DNA of 64,000 bases from Bacteroides luhongzhouii (GTDB lineage: Bacteria; Bacteroidota; Bacteroidia; Bacteroidales; Bacteroidaceae), in the NCBI RefSeq assembly GCF_009193295.2, contig NZ_CP059973.1:2356001-2420000 (forward strand), read 5' to 3'. Positions 7,818 through 17,109 of the stretch are shown in pieces. The stretch's first letter is position 1, and each line of letters starts with the position of its first letter. The notes beneath the pieces were generated by a model. The model saw only the letters and a program-made list of their open reading frames with translations, was not told the origin of the DNA and made no database searches. The position numbers and the translations under genes are program-made.

Positions 7818-9537
7818 CTTTGGATTGTTTTTGAATTTTCTGTTGGATACGTTCTTTCTCTTGCAACTTGGGAATCGGTTTCTTTAATGCTTTTTGCCAG
7901 TATACGATGGCTTGTTGCGGTTGCTGCATAGCCTCGTAATAATTTCCCATCACTTCATATACATAATATAGAGAAGGATTAGAGGCTTCGTATGTTTTTA
8001 AAACATGCTCTTCTATTTTCTCCTTTTTTCTGATCTTCTTCAATAGGAGCGGAGTTAACTTCTTATAGGTAAGAAGATGCTGGAACTCCGGTGTTTCGGC
8101 GAATTCATCTGCCGGAATGGTCAGGTTAGAACTGTATATTTCGTGTTGCAAGTTAATCGTGTCGTTAAATATCTTATTCAGGTCATAAGCTACATACTTT
8201 CCACATTGCCAGGGAGAGGTAGATACCCACATCAATCGTTTTTCCGGTTGGAAGATAACGGAATGATGAGCAATGAATTGATTGATAGCCATTTCGTTAG
8301 CCAGTCCCAAGTCCGCATCTTGCAAACCCTTGTGGTTGCGCAGGATGGAGGCGGCTTTAGAAGCATCTATCGGCAGATTCTCATTGATGAGTTCTTTCAA
8401 TCGTGCAAAACGGTATGGACTGTCCGAAGTACGGATATTTTCCATGTTTCGTTCATCCTTACTGAATTCCTTCGATTGGTAATGATTGGTGCAGATGAGC
8501 CGGTCGGCTTCTTTTCCTTTAAAGAGCACTGTCTTCTCCGGAGATTTCTCAATGATAGCGGCTTTGCCATCTTTGGCAGAACCTATCAAGATGGATTCGG
8601 AAACGAATGTCTTCCGTTTCTTAGCAATGGCAAAAGCCTCATCAATCGTTGACGCATATTGCAGTATTTCTCTGGTTAGAATGGAAATAGGAGTGGCGGA
8701 ACCTGTTGGAACAGCAGACTTGGCGGCATTGATCGTGACGGTCAGCCCCGTTTCGTTCATGCCGGATAGTACGCCTATCATACCGGGCCATCCTACGGAA
8801 GCGAATTTATAACCTTGATCCGGTGTATAAAAAGCCACTTGCTTATTTTCTGCGAAGGCATCTCCCACGTAGAAATCGAAGTTGCGTCCGATCAGTAGAG
8901 ACGAATCGGCGCTTTGTGTTCCCCAAGTGGCAAACGAACTGCATCCCACTAACATATAATCTTGCATGGCATGTCCCAGGTCGTGTGCCGAATGGTAATT
9001 CAGCTGACGTTCGTAAGGAGTGCCGATAAAGTCGTATTCATGGGTACACGATAGCGAGATTCCGTAGATCTCGTCGCGGTATTCTTCGAGGACGTTCTCA
9101 CCCAGATGACGGTTGAATAAAACGATGAAGAACCGGAGGAACTTCAGATAACTGTCTGAAGGAACAATCTCACGAATCTGATCGACAAATACTTTCTCCT
9201 GATAATGAAGCAGATCAGAGGAAAGTTTGCCGATGGCTTCTCCTCTTTGAAAGGCATCCCCTTTCACAAACAACTCCCACAATCCGCTTTCGCTGTGGCG
9301 CAGGAAGTTGCCGTCATAATATCGGAGGTCGAGAGTATCGTTGTAGAGTACTTCTGCCGGAATCATGGTAGTAGTATCTGCATGAGACACTTTTGTCATG
9401 ATGATACCAGGTTCATGTTTCGGTGTCAGCATATCTGCTGAAAAGTAGAGATAACAGACTCCGGCTATCAATATCACGAGGAACGACAGAAGAACGTAGC
9501 TCGTGTATTTGAATATCTTTTTGATTGTTTTATGCAT
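7801..9537 (-). CDS. Membrane-anchored C45-type (Ntn) acyltransferase/hydrolase with C-terminal TPR-like tail
   Basis: This is a 578-residue protein. An N-terminal membrane anchor (about residues 11-33, YTSYVLLSFLVILIAGVCYL) is followed by an acyl-CoA:6-aminopenicillanic-acid acyltransferase-like Ntn domain. The predicted nucleophile is Cys199 in VGCSSFATWG, followed by GRNFDFYVGD and GMNETGLTVTINAAK. The family matures by self-cleavage in front of this Cys. The last ~100 residues (KTYEASNPSLYYVYEVMGNYYEAM...) resemble a tetratricopeptide helix pair. Overlaps of 8 bp upstream and 17 bp downstream indicate translational coupling. In this pathway it could join the polyene acid to an acceptor by an acyl bond, or hydrolyse it. 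This is inference. Confidence 0.82.
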   Translation of the reverse strand: MHKTIKKIFKYTSYVLLSFLVILIAGVCYLYFSADMLTPKHEPGIIMTKVSHADTTTMIPAEVLYNDTLDLRYYDGNFLRHSESGLWELFVKGDAFQRGEAIGKLSSDLLHYQEKVFVDQIREIVPSDSYLKFLRFFIVLFNRHLGENVLEEYRDEIYGISLSCTHEYDFIGTPYERQLNYHSAHDLGHAMQDYMLVGCSSFATWGTQSADSSLLIGRNFDFYVGDAFAENKQVAFYTPDQGYKFASVGWPGMIGVLSGMNETGLTVTINAAKSAVPTGSATPISILTREILQYASTIDEAFAIAKKRKTFVSESILIGSAKDGKAAIIEKSPEKTVLFKGKEADRLICTNHYQSKEFSKDERNMENIRTSDSPYRFARLKELINENLPIDASKAASILRNHKGLQDADLGLANEMAINQFIAHHSVIFQPEKRLMWVSTSPWQCGKYVAYDLNKIFNDTINLQHEIYSSNLTIPADEFAETPEFQHLLTYKKLTPLLLKKIRKKEKIEEHVLKTYEASNPSLYYVYEVMGNYYEAMQQPQQAIVYWQKALKKPIPKLQEKERIQQKIQKQSKDGKES

Positions 9538-11020
9538 TTCCTACTTTTTTAGCCAGGTATTCTTGTCCCACAAATTCCGCACAAGTGAGCATGGAAGTCA
9601 GCGTTACCCCCAGTGCGCCATGCACGTTCAGGTTTTGACCTGTGAGAAAGAGATTACCCAACCGGCTTCGTGTAGACACAAAACCGATTTGCGGACATTT
9701 ATAATCTTTGATAATTCCGTATGCGGAACCGTCCACCGTTCCGGTATAGTCGCGATAGCTCAACGGAGTGGTGGTATGAATCTCTTCTATGTTGTCGGAG
9801 AAATCAATGCCATGGCTCCGGATAAAGCGAAGCAGCTGTTCCGTCTTTTCCTTTTTGAAGGACCGGTAGCTTTCTCCCCGGTGTTCGGGAGTGGTGTCTT
9901 TCCATGCAGACAGTTCGTCCATATACATCGGTGTCAGGATTGAAATAACACTGGCGTATTGACTGTCTTCGGAAGAGGCTTGCATTGAAATCATGCAGTT
10001 GGTGGTCCGTCCTGGATAGATCTGCTTGTCATACCACACTTTGTGATCTCCATGCAGATAGAGGTTACGGTTTTGGTACGGAGTGCTCTTCTTTTTCATT
10101 ACCAGATAAAGCGTGAAGATGCCGTATGTGTTTTCGAGCGAACGGATGCGGGATATGTAGGCGTTCTTGATACTACGGTTTTTATCCAGTATCTCCAGGG
10201 TTCGTTGAGGGTGCATGTTGGAAATTACATAGTCGCTTTCCAACCGCTCTTCGCCGTTGATGATGACTCCCTGTACTTTTTCGTTTTCAACGATGATACG
10301 GGTGGCTTCACTGTTGTTAAGTACTGTCCCTCCATTCGCCCGGATCACGTTAATCAATTCCAGGCTGACTTGCATACTGCCGTCCACAAAACGATAAGCT
10401 CCTTCGATGTAGGAATGGTTAATCATGGCATGTTCGTAGAAGGTGGAGACATCTTTCAAGCCTCCGTAGAGCAAGGCCGAGCCTGCCAGTACATTTTGTA
10501 AAGTGGGGTCCGGAGTAATATCCGCAATCAGTCCTGCGGCGGAGGTGCAGAAGTATTTCATTCCTTCCAGGGCAAGTGTGCCCTGTTTCAGATGGTCTAC
10601 GCTAATCAAGTTACCAACAGTCTGAAGCTGTTCGGCATAACGTTTCAGGTTTTCTTTTTCATGCGGGAAGGACCGGCAGATCGTTTCGATGAATTGCGGA
10701 TACCCCATTGCATAATCGTATGTTTTTCCTTTATAGTAGATTGTATCGAAAGCCTCATCGTCCAAACGTTTCAGCTTTAGTTTGTCCATGATGCCGAAAT
10801 AGCGGAAATACTGATTCATCACTTGACCTTCATCCAGGCTTCCTACATAATGAATGCCTGTATCGAATAAATGTCCTTTTCGCCGGTAGGTTTGAAAGCA
10901 TCCGCCGAATTGCGTGTTTTTCTCTACGACGCATACATTGAATCCTTCTTTACTAAGAATCGCTCCACATTCCAGTCCGCCAAGGCCGCTTCCGATAATG
11001 ATGATATCGTATTTACTCAT
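9530..11020 (-). CDS. Carotenoid-desaturase/isomerase-like FAD oxidoreductase
   Basis: This is a 496-residue flavoprotein. The N-terminal dinucleotide-binding motif is IIIIGSGLGGLECGAILSKEG, followed by VVEKNTQFGGCFQTYRRKGHLFDTGIHYVGSL, typical of the phytoene dehydrogenase / CrtISO superfamily. The C-terminal FAD-contact region is LFLTGQNLNVHGALGVTLTS. Related enzymes desaturate or isomerise conjugated polyenes, so a role in finishing or isomerising the aryl-polyene chain fits, but the reaction is not shown by the sequence. It overlaps both neighbours by 8 bp within the operon. Confidence 0.85.
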   Translation of the reverse strand: MSKYDIIIIGSGLGGLECGAILSKEGFNVCVVEKNTQFGGCFQTYRRKGHLFDTGIHYVGSLDEGQVMNQYFRYFGIMDKLKLKRLDDEAFDTIYYKGKTYDYAMGYPQFIETICRSFPHEKENLKRYAEQLQTVGNLISVDHLKQGTLALEGMKYFCTSAAGLIADITPDPTLQNVLAGSALLYGGLKDVSTFYEHAMINHSYIEGAYRFVDGSMQVSLELINVIRANGGTVLNNSEATRIIVENEKVQGVIINGEERLESDYVISNMHPQRTLEILDKNRSIKNAYISRIRSLENTYGIFTLYLVMKKKSTPYQNRNLYLHGDHKVWYDKQIYPGRTTNCMISMQASSEDSQYASVISILTPMYMDELSAWKDTTPEHRGESYRSFKKEKTEQLLRFIRSHGIDFSDNIEEIHTTTPLSYRDYTGTVDGSAYGIIKDYKCPQIGFVSTRSRLGNLFLTGQNLNVHGALGVTLTSMLTCAEFVGQEYLAKKVGNA

Positions 11021-14000
11021 GTTCGTTCGGTTTTCTGAATATATAAATAGTGTTCGAGGTATATTTGTCGTTAGGAATGATTTCTACATTCATTCCGCAG
11101 GTGACTGCTATTTTCCGCAGTTGGTTTTCTGTGGTGAAATGCAATTCTCCGGCAGTCCGGTTGAAATTGAAGATACGGGTGGATAGCAATTCCGTGAACC
11201 GGGTCAGCCGGTGTTTGGAAGTATTTGCCGAGTTTCCGTCGCGTATGATAATCATTCCCTGCGAACGCAGCCGGTCAGCGCATTTCAACAGCAAAGTCCG
11301 TTGATGTTCATAGCTCATATAGTGAAGCATATCGTTCAGGATAAAAACATCGCTTTCCGGTAGCGGATATTCCAATGCGTTGCCGTGCCTGAACTGGAGA
11401 TGTTCGTTGCGTAACCATCCGTGTTGTGCCAAGGTTATTTTATCCTCATCGTAATCAATTCCTAAAATTTCCCGGTCTTCGGAAAGCAGAGACAGCATAT
11501 AACAGAGCGGACCGTAGCCGCAGCCGATGTCTGTAATTTGCCCTTGGACGGGAATCAATCGGTTGAACAGCCGATAGTTTCTTTCCATCTTCACCTTGAT
11601 ACGGATATACCATTCAACGACCGGTCCTTTGTATATATAGTTTTGGATCAGAGCTTCGTAGAAAGCAGGATTGTCCGTCGTGTTCTTTTCCCGGCAGATA
11701 CGGGCGTAACCTTCCTTCATATAGGCGGATATGCGTTTGGTGCGTTCCTGGTAGGTGGTTCCGAAAGAAAGGTCGTCTGCCGGTATACGGGGAAGTATTT
11801 CCGTGTAGATGATTCCTTTGCGGATATTGAAAGGCTGTGCCTTTGCAATGATTTTGTTGTTGCCGTAGAGGAGGATCGGAAGAATATCCAGTTGCAATGT
11901 TTCTGCCAGGTAGAAAGCTCCTTTGTGGAAACGTTTCATCTTTCCGTTGTAAGTGCGTGTACCTTCGGGGAAGATAGCGATGGAGTAGCCCTCTTTTACT
12001 TTTTTCCGCATCCGTTCCATATATTGTTCGTAGCCTTCGCCTATGTAATAGAAATCGACATAGCGGATGATTGCTCCGAAGAAAGGAGAATGCCATACCC
12101 AATGGTTGGTTACCATCAGGATTTTAGACGAAAGAGACAGCAATACCAGAATATCGATGAACGACTGGTGGTTGGCGATAATAATTGCCGGATGCTGAAA
12201 ACGTTCGTTAGCTTTGTTGATATGTTCTTTTTTGACGGCAGTGGCCAACAACAGAATCCCTTTACAAGTGATTTGTATCAGTCGGCATACCAAACGTTGC
12301 TTGCTGCTTTTCCGCACAGGCACCAGATAAAGGACAGCGATCAGTACACGGAGGAAGATACAACCGATAAAGAAAAGCAGGAAGAGCAACACGGTTCGTA
12401 TCAGCCCGATAAGCGTATAAGGCGGCAATCCTTTGGAAGCGGGTCCTGCAATGAAGAACCGGAAAATGAGTGGCTGAATGGTATAAGCTACCAACACCAC
12501 TGCTATCATGCCGAGAATGGAAATCAATGAAATGGATTGCAAAGCCGGATGCTTGGCAAAAACAAGTGCTCCCATGCCGACAACTGTGGTGAAAGCAGAG
12601 AAGAAGATGGCTGTTTTGTGAGAATTCAGTACCTTTTGGCCTGTACGGTATTTGTTTTGTAGCCCGTCCATAATGAAGATACTGAAATCGTCTCCAATGC
12701 CAAAGATAAAGGTGGACAGGATGATGTTGATGATGTTGAACTCAATTCCCAAAATTCCCATCAATCCCAGGATGATTACCCAGCTGACCAGCATCGGGAG
12801 GAAACTCATCAAGGTAAGTTCGATACGTCCGTATGAGAACCATAATGCGAAGAATATCAGGAAAGAAGAGATATACAGAATCAGGTAAAAGTCGTCATTG
12901 ATGGCAGATACCCATTTATTGGCAAAGTAGGAACGGTCGAAGATGACTACATCCTGGGCTTTGCTGAAGTTCTGATACACGGTTTCCTTATTCTGGTCGC
13001 TGATCCGTATCTGGCTGATAAGCATGGTGATGGAATCGGCAGAAGTTTGCCATTCGTTCAGTAGCTTGCCGGATAAATCGTCTTCTTGAGCGGTGTAGTG
13101 ATATTCACCGAAAGGTTGGTTCAACCATTGATAAAAGGGCTCGAAGCTTCCCGGACGGAAACGATATTCAGCGGCAGCTGTTTCCAGCTGTTCACGGATT
13201 TGCTGTTGTTTTTCATCTGTCCAGTAGTCTTTCCATCTTTTCAGGCGTAGCTGTTGCTCTTGTGGCGAGATCAGAAATTGTGAGGCGGAAGCATAGTCTT
13301 TAATCAGTCCCTGATCTTTCAGTGCCAATAACTTCTGATTGGTCATTGCATAAGTTTCGGTGGCCTGATTCATGTCTTTGCCTACGCTGACAAAAAGCAC
13401 TGTCTTTTCGTCGCTGTCGAAGAGCTGCATTAATTTCTCTTCTGATTGTTTGAGATGTTGAGGCTCATAATTGAGGTTCATCATGTCGTTGTTGAAGCCG
13501 ACCTTTTGTGAGGTAAACAAACTGATAATTGTAATGAGGAGAATACCACCTACCAACCATTTATTCTTTTCATAAGAATATGCGTTTATTTTCTCGATGA
13601 TGCGTAATACGCGTCCTTGTTTGACGTCTGCCTGTCCTTTCAGAAAATGAGGCAGGTAAATGAGGCAAAAAAGAGTAGTACCCACCAATGCCAGGGAAGC
13701 GAACAACCCGAAATCGCGTAACAGATCGGAACTGGTGAATATCAATCCCATGAATGCACCGATGGTGGTGAAACTACCTACTGTAAGCGGATAGGCTATC
13801 TCTTTAATCAGTTGTTGCACGGTGGAAACATGGTTCTGATGTGCCAACATGTGGATGGAATAGCTTAGTGCAATACCCATCACTGCCGAACCGGCTCCCA
13901 CGGCAATGGCCGATATACTTCCTTTGATAAAGAAAATCAGAAACAGGGCGAATAATCCTCCGAAGAGTACCGGAGTAATAATTAATGGTATCGATCGCTT

Positions 14001-14879
14001 CCGTTTAAACACGAGTGAGATAAACACAATGATGATAAGCAGTGCCAGTGAGGAAGTCAAAATCGTATCTTTCTTGATCTGACGGGCGTTGTAGACTCCT
14101 ACGGAGGGACCGCCGAAATATTCGACTCGAATGGTAGGAGATTCTCCCTGTACGTGTTGGAGTTCTTCTTCGAGTATTTTTATCAGTTCGTCATTCTTTC
14201 CGGTACTGCCTGTGCTGAATACCGGGGTAATGAACATAAGCAAGGTGGAACCGTCTTTGGAAAAGATGTGTTCGTCATAAATCTCGTAGTTGGCTTCCAA
14301 CTGGAAATCCTGCAAATGTTTCAGGGCTTCACTTCCCAGTCCGAGCGGGTCCCGGAGAATATAACTTCTTAATGCGATTCCGGTAGGAGAGAGGAGATTG
14401 GTATAGTTCTTCTGCATGATAGCTTGTATACCTTTCTCTGTCAATAGGGAATCGAATCGTTGATAATCCGTATCTGTCAGGAAAAGCGGGAGATGCTCGT
14501 AGACAAAGTCTGTGGCTCCTCCGATGAGGCTTTGGTCTACCTGTGCGAAAATTCCCTTAATCAGGGTTCCTCCGGCTTTTTCAGTCAGGGTTTGTTGCAG
14601 TTGTCCGGCAGCTTCTATCAGGGAATCAGGTTCTACCCGGTGACATGTATCTGCCGAGGATAGCATAATGATAATCTTATCCTTGATTTTGAGATTGTCG
14701 AATACCTTGATTGTGTTTTGGGAATCTTTGGTGTCGGGGAAGAATTGTGTGATGTTCTCTTCGAACCTTACTTGCAGGGCAAAGAACCCCATCAACAGGA
14801 CACAACTGATGAGTGACAAATAGAACAGAATCTTGTGCCTCTCAAAATAATCATATAGTCCGATAAAAAATTGGGTCAT
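11013..14879 (-). CDS. RND/MMPL exporter fused to PlsC-type acyltransferase and methyltransferase
   Basis: This 1288-residue polypeptide appears to carry three activities. Residues 1 to about 860 are an RND/MMPL transporter: an N-terminal membrane helix, a large periplasmic loop, two membrane bundles and the intramembrane motif FGIGDDFSIFIMDG near residue 726. Residues about 885-1075 are a lysophosphatidic-acid-acyltransferase-like domain with NHQSFID (about 901) and FPEGTR (about 970). Residues about 1105-1275 are a class I SAM methyltransferase with DIGCGYG (about 1115). Exporter and acyltransferase genes are usually separate in aryl-polyene clusters. Fusion suggests that lipid attachment, methylation and export of the product are physically linked. 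It overlaps both neighbouring genes by 4-8 bp. Confidence 0.88.
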   Translation of the reverse strand: MTQFFIGLYDYFERHKILFYLSLISCVLLMGFFALQVRFEENITQFFPDTKDSQNTIKVFDNLKIKDKIIIMLSSADTCHRVEPDSLIEAAGQLQQTLTEKAGGTLIKGIFAQVDQSLIGGATDFVYEHLPLFLTDTDYQRFDSLLTEKGIQAIMQKNYTNLLSPTGIALRSYILRDPLGLGSEALKHLQDFQLEANYEIYDEHIFSKDGSTLLMFITPVFSTGSTGKNDELIKILEEELQHVQGESPTIRVEYFGGPSVGVYNARQIKKDTILTSSLALLIIIVFISLVFKRKRSIPLIITPVLFGGLFALFLIFFIKGSISAIAVGAGSAVMGIALSYSIHMLAHQNHVSTVQQLIKEIAYPLTVGSFTTIGAFMGLIFTSSDLLRDFGLFASLALVGTTLFCLIYLPHFLKGQADVKQGRVLRIIEKINAYSYEKNKWLVGGILLITIISLFTSQKVGFNNDMMNLNYEPQHLKQSEEKLMQLFDSDEKTVLFVSVGKDMNQATETYAMTNQKLLALKDQGLIKDYASASQFLISPQEQQLRLKRWKDYWTDEKQQQIREQLETAAAEYRFRPGSFEPFYQWLNQPFGEYHYTAQEDDLSGKLLNEWQTSADSITMLISQIRISDQNKETVYQNFSKAQDVVIFDRSYFANKWVSAINDDFYLILYISSFLIFFALWFSYGRIELTLMSFLPMLVSWVIILGLMGILGIEFNIINIILSTFIFGIGDDFSIFIMDGLQNKYRTGQKVLNSHKTAIFFSAFTTVVGMGALVFAKHPALQSISLISILGMIAVVLVAYTIQPLIFRFFIAGPASKGLPPYTLIGLIRTVLLFLLFFIGCIFLRVLIAVLYLVPVRKSSKQRLVCRLIQITCKGILLLATAVKKEHINKANERFQHPAIIIANHQSFIDILVLLSLSSKILMVTNHWVWHSPFFGAIIRYVDFYYIGEGYEQYMERMRKKVKEGYSIAIFPEGTRTYNGKMKRFHKGAFYLAETLQLDILPILLYGNNKIIAKAQPFNIRKGIIYTEILPRIPADDLSFGTTYQERTKRISAYMKEGYARICREKNTTDNPAFYEALIQNYIYKGPVVEWYIRIKVKMERNYRLFNRLIPVQGQITDIGCGYGPLCYMLSLLSEDREILGIDYDEDKITLAQHGWLRNEHLQFRHGNALEYPLPESDVFILNDMLHYMSYEHQRTLLLKCADRLRSQGMIIIRDGNSANTSKHRLTRFTELLSTRIFNFNRTAGELHFTTENQLRKIAVTCGMNVEIIPNDKYTSNTIYIFRKPNEHE

Positions 14880-16066
14880 ATCTTTTTTTTCCTACACGCC
14901 GTGAGCAGAATGAACGCGATGGTTCCTGCCAGTATGCTGCATACGACTGCAAAGATAACACTTCCTATTAAATATTGCTCTATGACTGATTTTACATTTT
15001 CAAAAGAAAGTTCGTTTAAGTGTAGGTTTACGGGTTCTCCCAGTACTTTACAGCCGGTTACATAACTTCCGTACAGTAAAAATGGTATCATCGGAGGGAT
15101 GCTGATGTTGGCTGCTACAATAGCTATGACTTTGTTTAATCGGAACAAATGCGCCAAAAACAACGTAATCAGCATTTGATATCCCCATGCCGGAACGATG
15201 CCCATAAATACGCCGAGCATGATGGCTGCCGTAATCCGCAGGTTAGATTCGGGGGAGTGGGTGATGTGATTAGAGAAAAACTGCTTGCAATTCTTCCAGG
15301 TCAGTTTACGAAAGAAGTTCCGTGGTACAATCCAAAGGAAAGTGACGAGTACCAGTACCGTATTCAGAATACTGATACGGGTGAAATCACGGAACGGGCG
15401 GAAATGAGAAACCCGTTCTTCCTGTGGCGGATAATAAACGTGTACCGGAATATTTTTTACGGGATTGCCTCCCCATGCTGCAAAAACAAGTGCTTCCAGT
15501 TCGAACTCATATTTGGCAGTGTAATACCACTTGTCCACATTCATTCGTTGGATAGGGTAGAGGCGGTAACCGGATTGCGTATCTTGCAGTTTGATACCGG
15601 TTTCGAGGGTGAACCAAAAGTTGGAAAACTTATTGGCAAAGGTGTTCTTTCCCGGCATATTGTCCGAGGCCAGATTACGGGAGCCTACCAGTAACGTGTC
15701 CGGTTCCTTTTCTATGGCTTCAATCAATACGGGAATGTCCGAAGCGAAATGCTGTCCGTCGGAATCAATGGTGATGGCATATCGGAATCCTTGCTTCTTT
15801 GCGAAAGATAATCCATGTTTCAAAGCTACCCCTTTTCCTTGATTGACAGGGTGGGTGATGATGTGAAGATTAGCTTCCTGATTCAGTATTTCAGGTGTTT
15901 CATCCGTTGAACCGTCATTGACAACAAGGATTTCCGGTGCATAAAAACGTATACTTGCTATGACTTTTGCCAGTGTCTTGCCATTGTTGTAACTCGGGAT
16001 GATGACGATGATCCCTAATTGTTTCAACTTTTCGTGCCAATAGGCTGTACTTATTTGCTCCTTCAT
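14876..16066 (-). CDS. GT2 glycosyltransferase fused to DUF2062 membrane domain
   Basis: This is a 396-residue protein. Residues about 14-240 are a family 2 glycosyltransferase with IIPSYNNGKTLAKVI, the nucleotide-binding VVNDGSTDE, and the metal-binding DSDGQH. Residues about 265-395 carry the DUF2062 signature (LGVFMGIVPAWGYQMLITLFLAHLF, then NISIPPMIPFLLYGS) with several membrane helices. It overlaps the upstream dehydratase and the downstream exporter fusion by 4 bp each. It probably transfers a sugar, or a polyprenyl-phosphate-linked sugar, to the pigment lipid on the inner membrane. Donor and acceptor cannot be read from the sequence. Confidence 0.87.
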   Translation of the reverse strand: MKEQISTAYWHEKLKQLGIIVIIPSYNNGKTLAKVIASIRFYAPEILVVNDGSTDETPEILNQEANLHIITHPVNQGKGVALKHGLSFAKKQGFRYAITIDSDGQHFASDIPVLIEAIEKEPDTLLVGSRNLASDNMPGKNTFANKFSNFWFTLETGIKLQDTQSGYRLYPIQRMNVDKWYYTAKYEFELEALVFAAWGGNPVKNIPVHVYYPPQEERVSHFRPFRDFTRISILNTVLVLVTFLWIVPRNFFRKLTWKNCKQFFSNHITHSPESNLRITAAIMLGVFMGIVPAWGYQMLITLFLAHLFRLNKVIAIVAANISIPPMIPFLLYGSYVTGCKVLGEPVNLHLNELSFENVKSVIEQYLIGSVIFAVVCSILAGTIAFILLTACRKKKI

Positions 16067-16545
16067 GCTTTTGGGGTAAGTGCAGCTTTTAGTTTAATGA
16101 AACATTCATCTTTTACCGTGCTTTCCTCCTTTATAATGCTTCCTTTTTCTGTGACCTCCTTTACAATTTCTTCTTTTGCAATATCCTCTTTCACAATGCT
16201 TTTATTTACAGTATTTCCCTTTATAGTACCTTCCGCCTGTAACTGGAGTTTGCCTTCTTCTGTTTCTTTGAGAATCAGTACGATTGCTATCCGAGGCGTT
16301 TCTATAGGATTGATAGCCGAAAGAAATTTGCAGGAAGATACTTGTGTTATTTGCAACTTTTGCTGACGAATATTTTCTGCACATTCCTTGATAAGTTGCA
16401 ATAGACAAACTCCGGGAACTACCGGATGTTCAGGAAAATGTCCCTGATAAACAGTGTGGTCAGGATTCAACTCTATCTGAATAGTCCAGGTAGTTGAATC
16501 CGATGACTCGGAGGAAAGGATAGTATAGAAGTTATCAAGTAGCAT
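16063..16545 (-). CDS. FabZ-like hot-dog 3-hydroxyacyl-ACP dehydratase (ApeI-like) with low-complexity insertion
   Basis: This 160-residue hot-dog protein has the dehydratase signature GHFPEHPVVPGVCLLQLI, with His36 in the catalytic position. By analogy with the aryl-polyene dehydratase pair, it would remove water from the 3-hydroxyacyl chain on the carrier protein. Residues about 115-150 form a charged near-repeat (IVKED-IAKEE-IVKEV then EKGSIIKEE), inserted between the last hot-dog strands. Normal family members are ~130-150 residues and lack this segment. The gene starts 3 bp after the upstream lipoprotein stop and overlaps the glycosyltransferase by 4 bp. Confidence 0.85.
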   Translation of the reverse strand: MLLDNFYTILSSESSDSTTWTIQIELNPDHTVYQGHFPEHPVVPGVCLLQLIKECAENIRQQKLQITQVSSCKFLSAINPIETPRIAIVLILKETEEGKLQLQAEGTIKGNTVNKSIVKEDIAKEEIVKEVTEKGSIIKEESTVKDECFIKLKAALTPKA

Positions 16546-16548
16546 ATA

Positions 16549-17109
16549 TTAAATTTCTTTAGATAGTTTATCCAGACGGATCGTTAACCGTATCCACGGA
16601 TGTTTGATTTTTATTTGTGCCGGATCACCCGGAGTGTCGCCGGTAATGTAGACCACTGATTTTCCAAAGCCTTTTCCACTAATTCTTTTTTGGGTAGCAT
16701 TGTCTTTGGTGGCTTTCACACGGACGTCTTTTCCATTTAAGAACAAACGCCTGAAATCCATCTCTAACAGTTTCAATACCTTTTCTTTTTTCATGGGTTC
16801 AATGCAGCTGTTGACATTAAATTGATCGTTGCGAAGAGAAAAATCGAAAAGGCTTAACCCGAAGTAGGTAGACGCTACGATCCGGATTTCGTTATCAGGC
16901 ATACGGCGTACTATCAACATACCACTCATGTGATGTTTCATGAAATCTAGTTGGATATTGTATTTTTGTGATCCTTCTCCTTGCGTCAGTTCGATAGCAG
17001 GAGGCACAGTACTGCCTTCCCCACTTATTCGTGGAGAGCAGGACGTTTGAACCTGTATTCCTAAGAATAGCAGAACCGTCAGGCTAACGAATCGCAAACT
17101 TCGTCCCAT
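16549..17109 (-). CDS. Lipoprotein of the pigment operon
   Basis: This is a 186-residue protein with a lipoprotein signal ending in VQTSC (Cys about residue 24). The mature part is beta-rich (IELTQGEGSQKYNIQLDFMK, then SGMLIVRRM). It overlaps the LolA-like gene by 26 bp. An outer-membrane lipoprotein next to a LolA-like carrier is a standard pairing in aryl-polyene clusters. A LolB-like or DUF3261-like acceptor role is therefore plausible, but fold identity is not established from sequence alone. Confidence 0.75.
   Translation of the reverse strand: MGRSLRFVSLTVLLFLGIQVQTSCSPRISGEGSTVPPAIELTQGEGSQKYNIQLDFMKHHMSGMLIVRRMPDNEIRIVASTYFGLSLFDFSLRNDQFNVNSCIEPMKKEKVLKLLEMDFRRLFLNGKDVRVKATKDNATQKRISGKGFGKSVVYITGDTPGDPAQIKIKHPWIRLTIRLDKLSKEI

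Noticed and set aside
11538..12530. 330-residue open frame on the plus strand
   Set aside because: It is antisense to the exporter-acyltransferase fusion and has no domain or start context.
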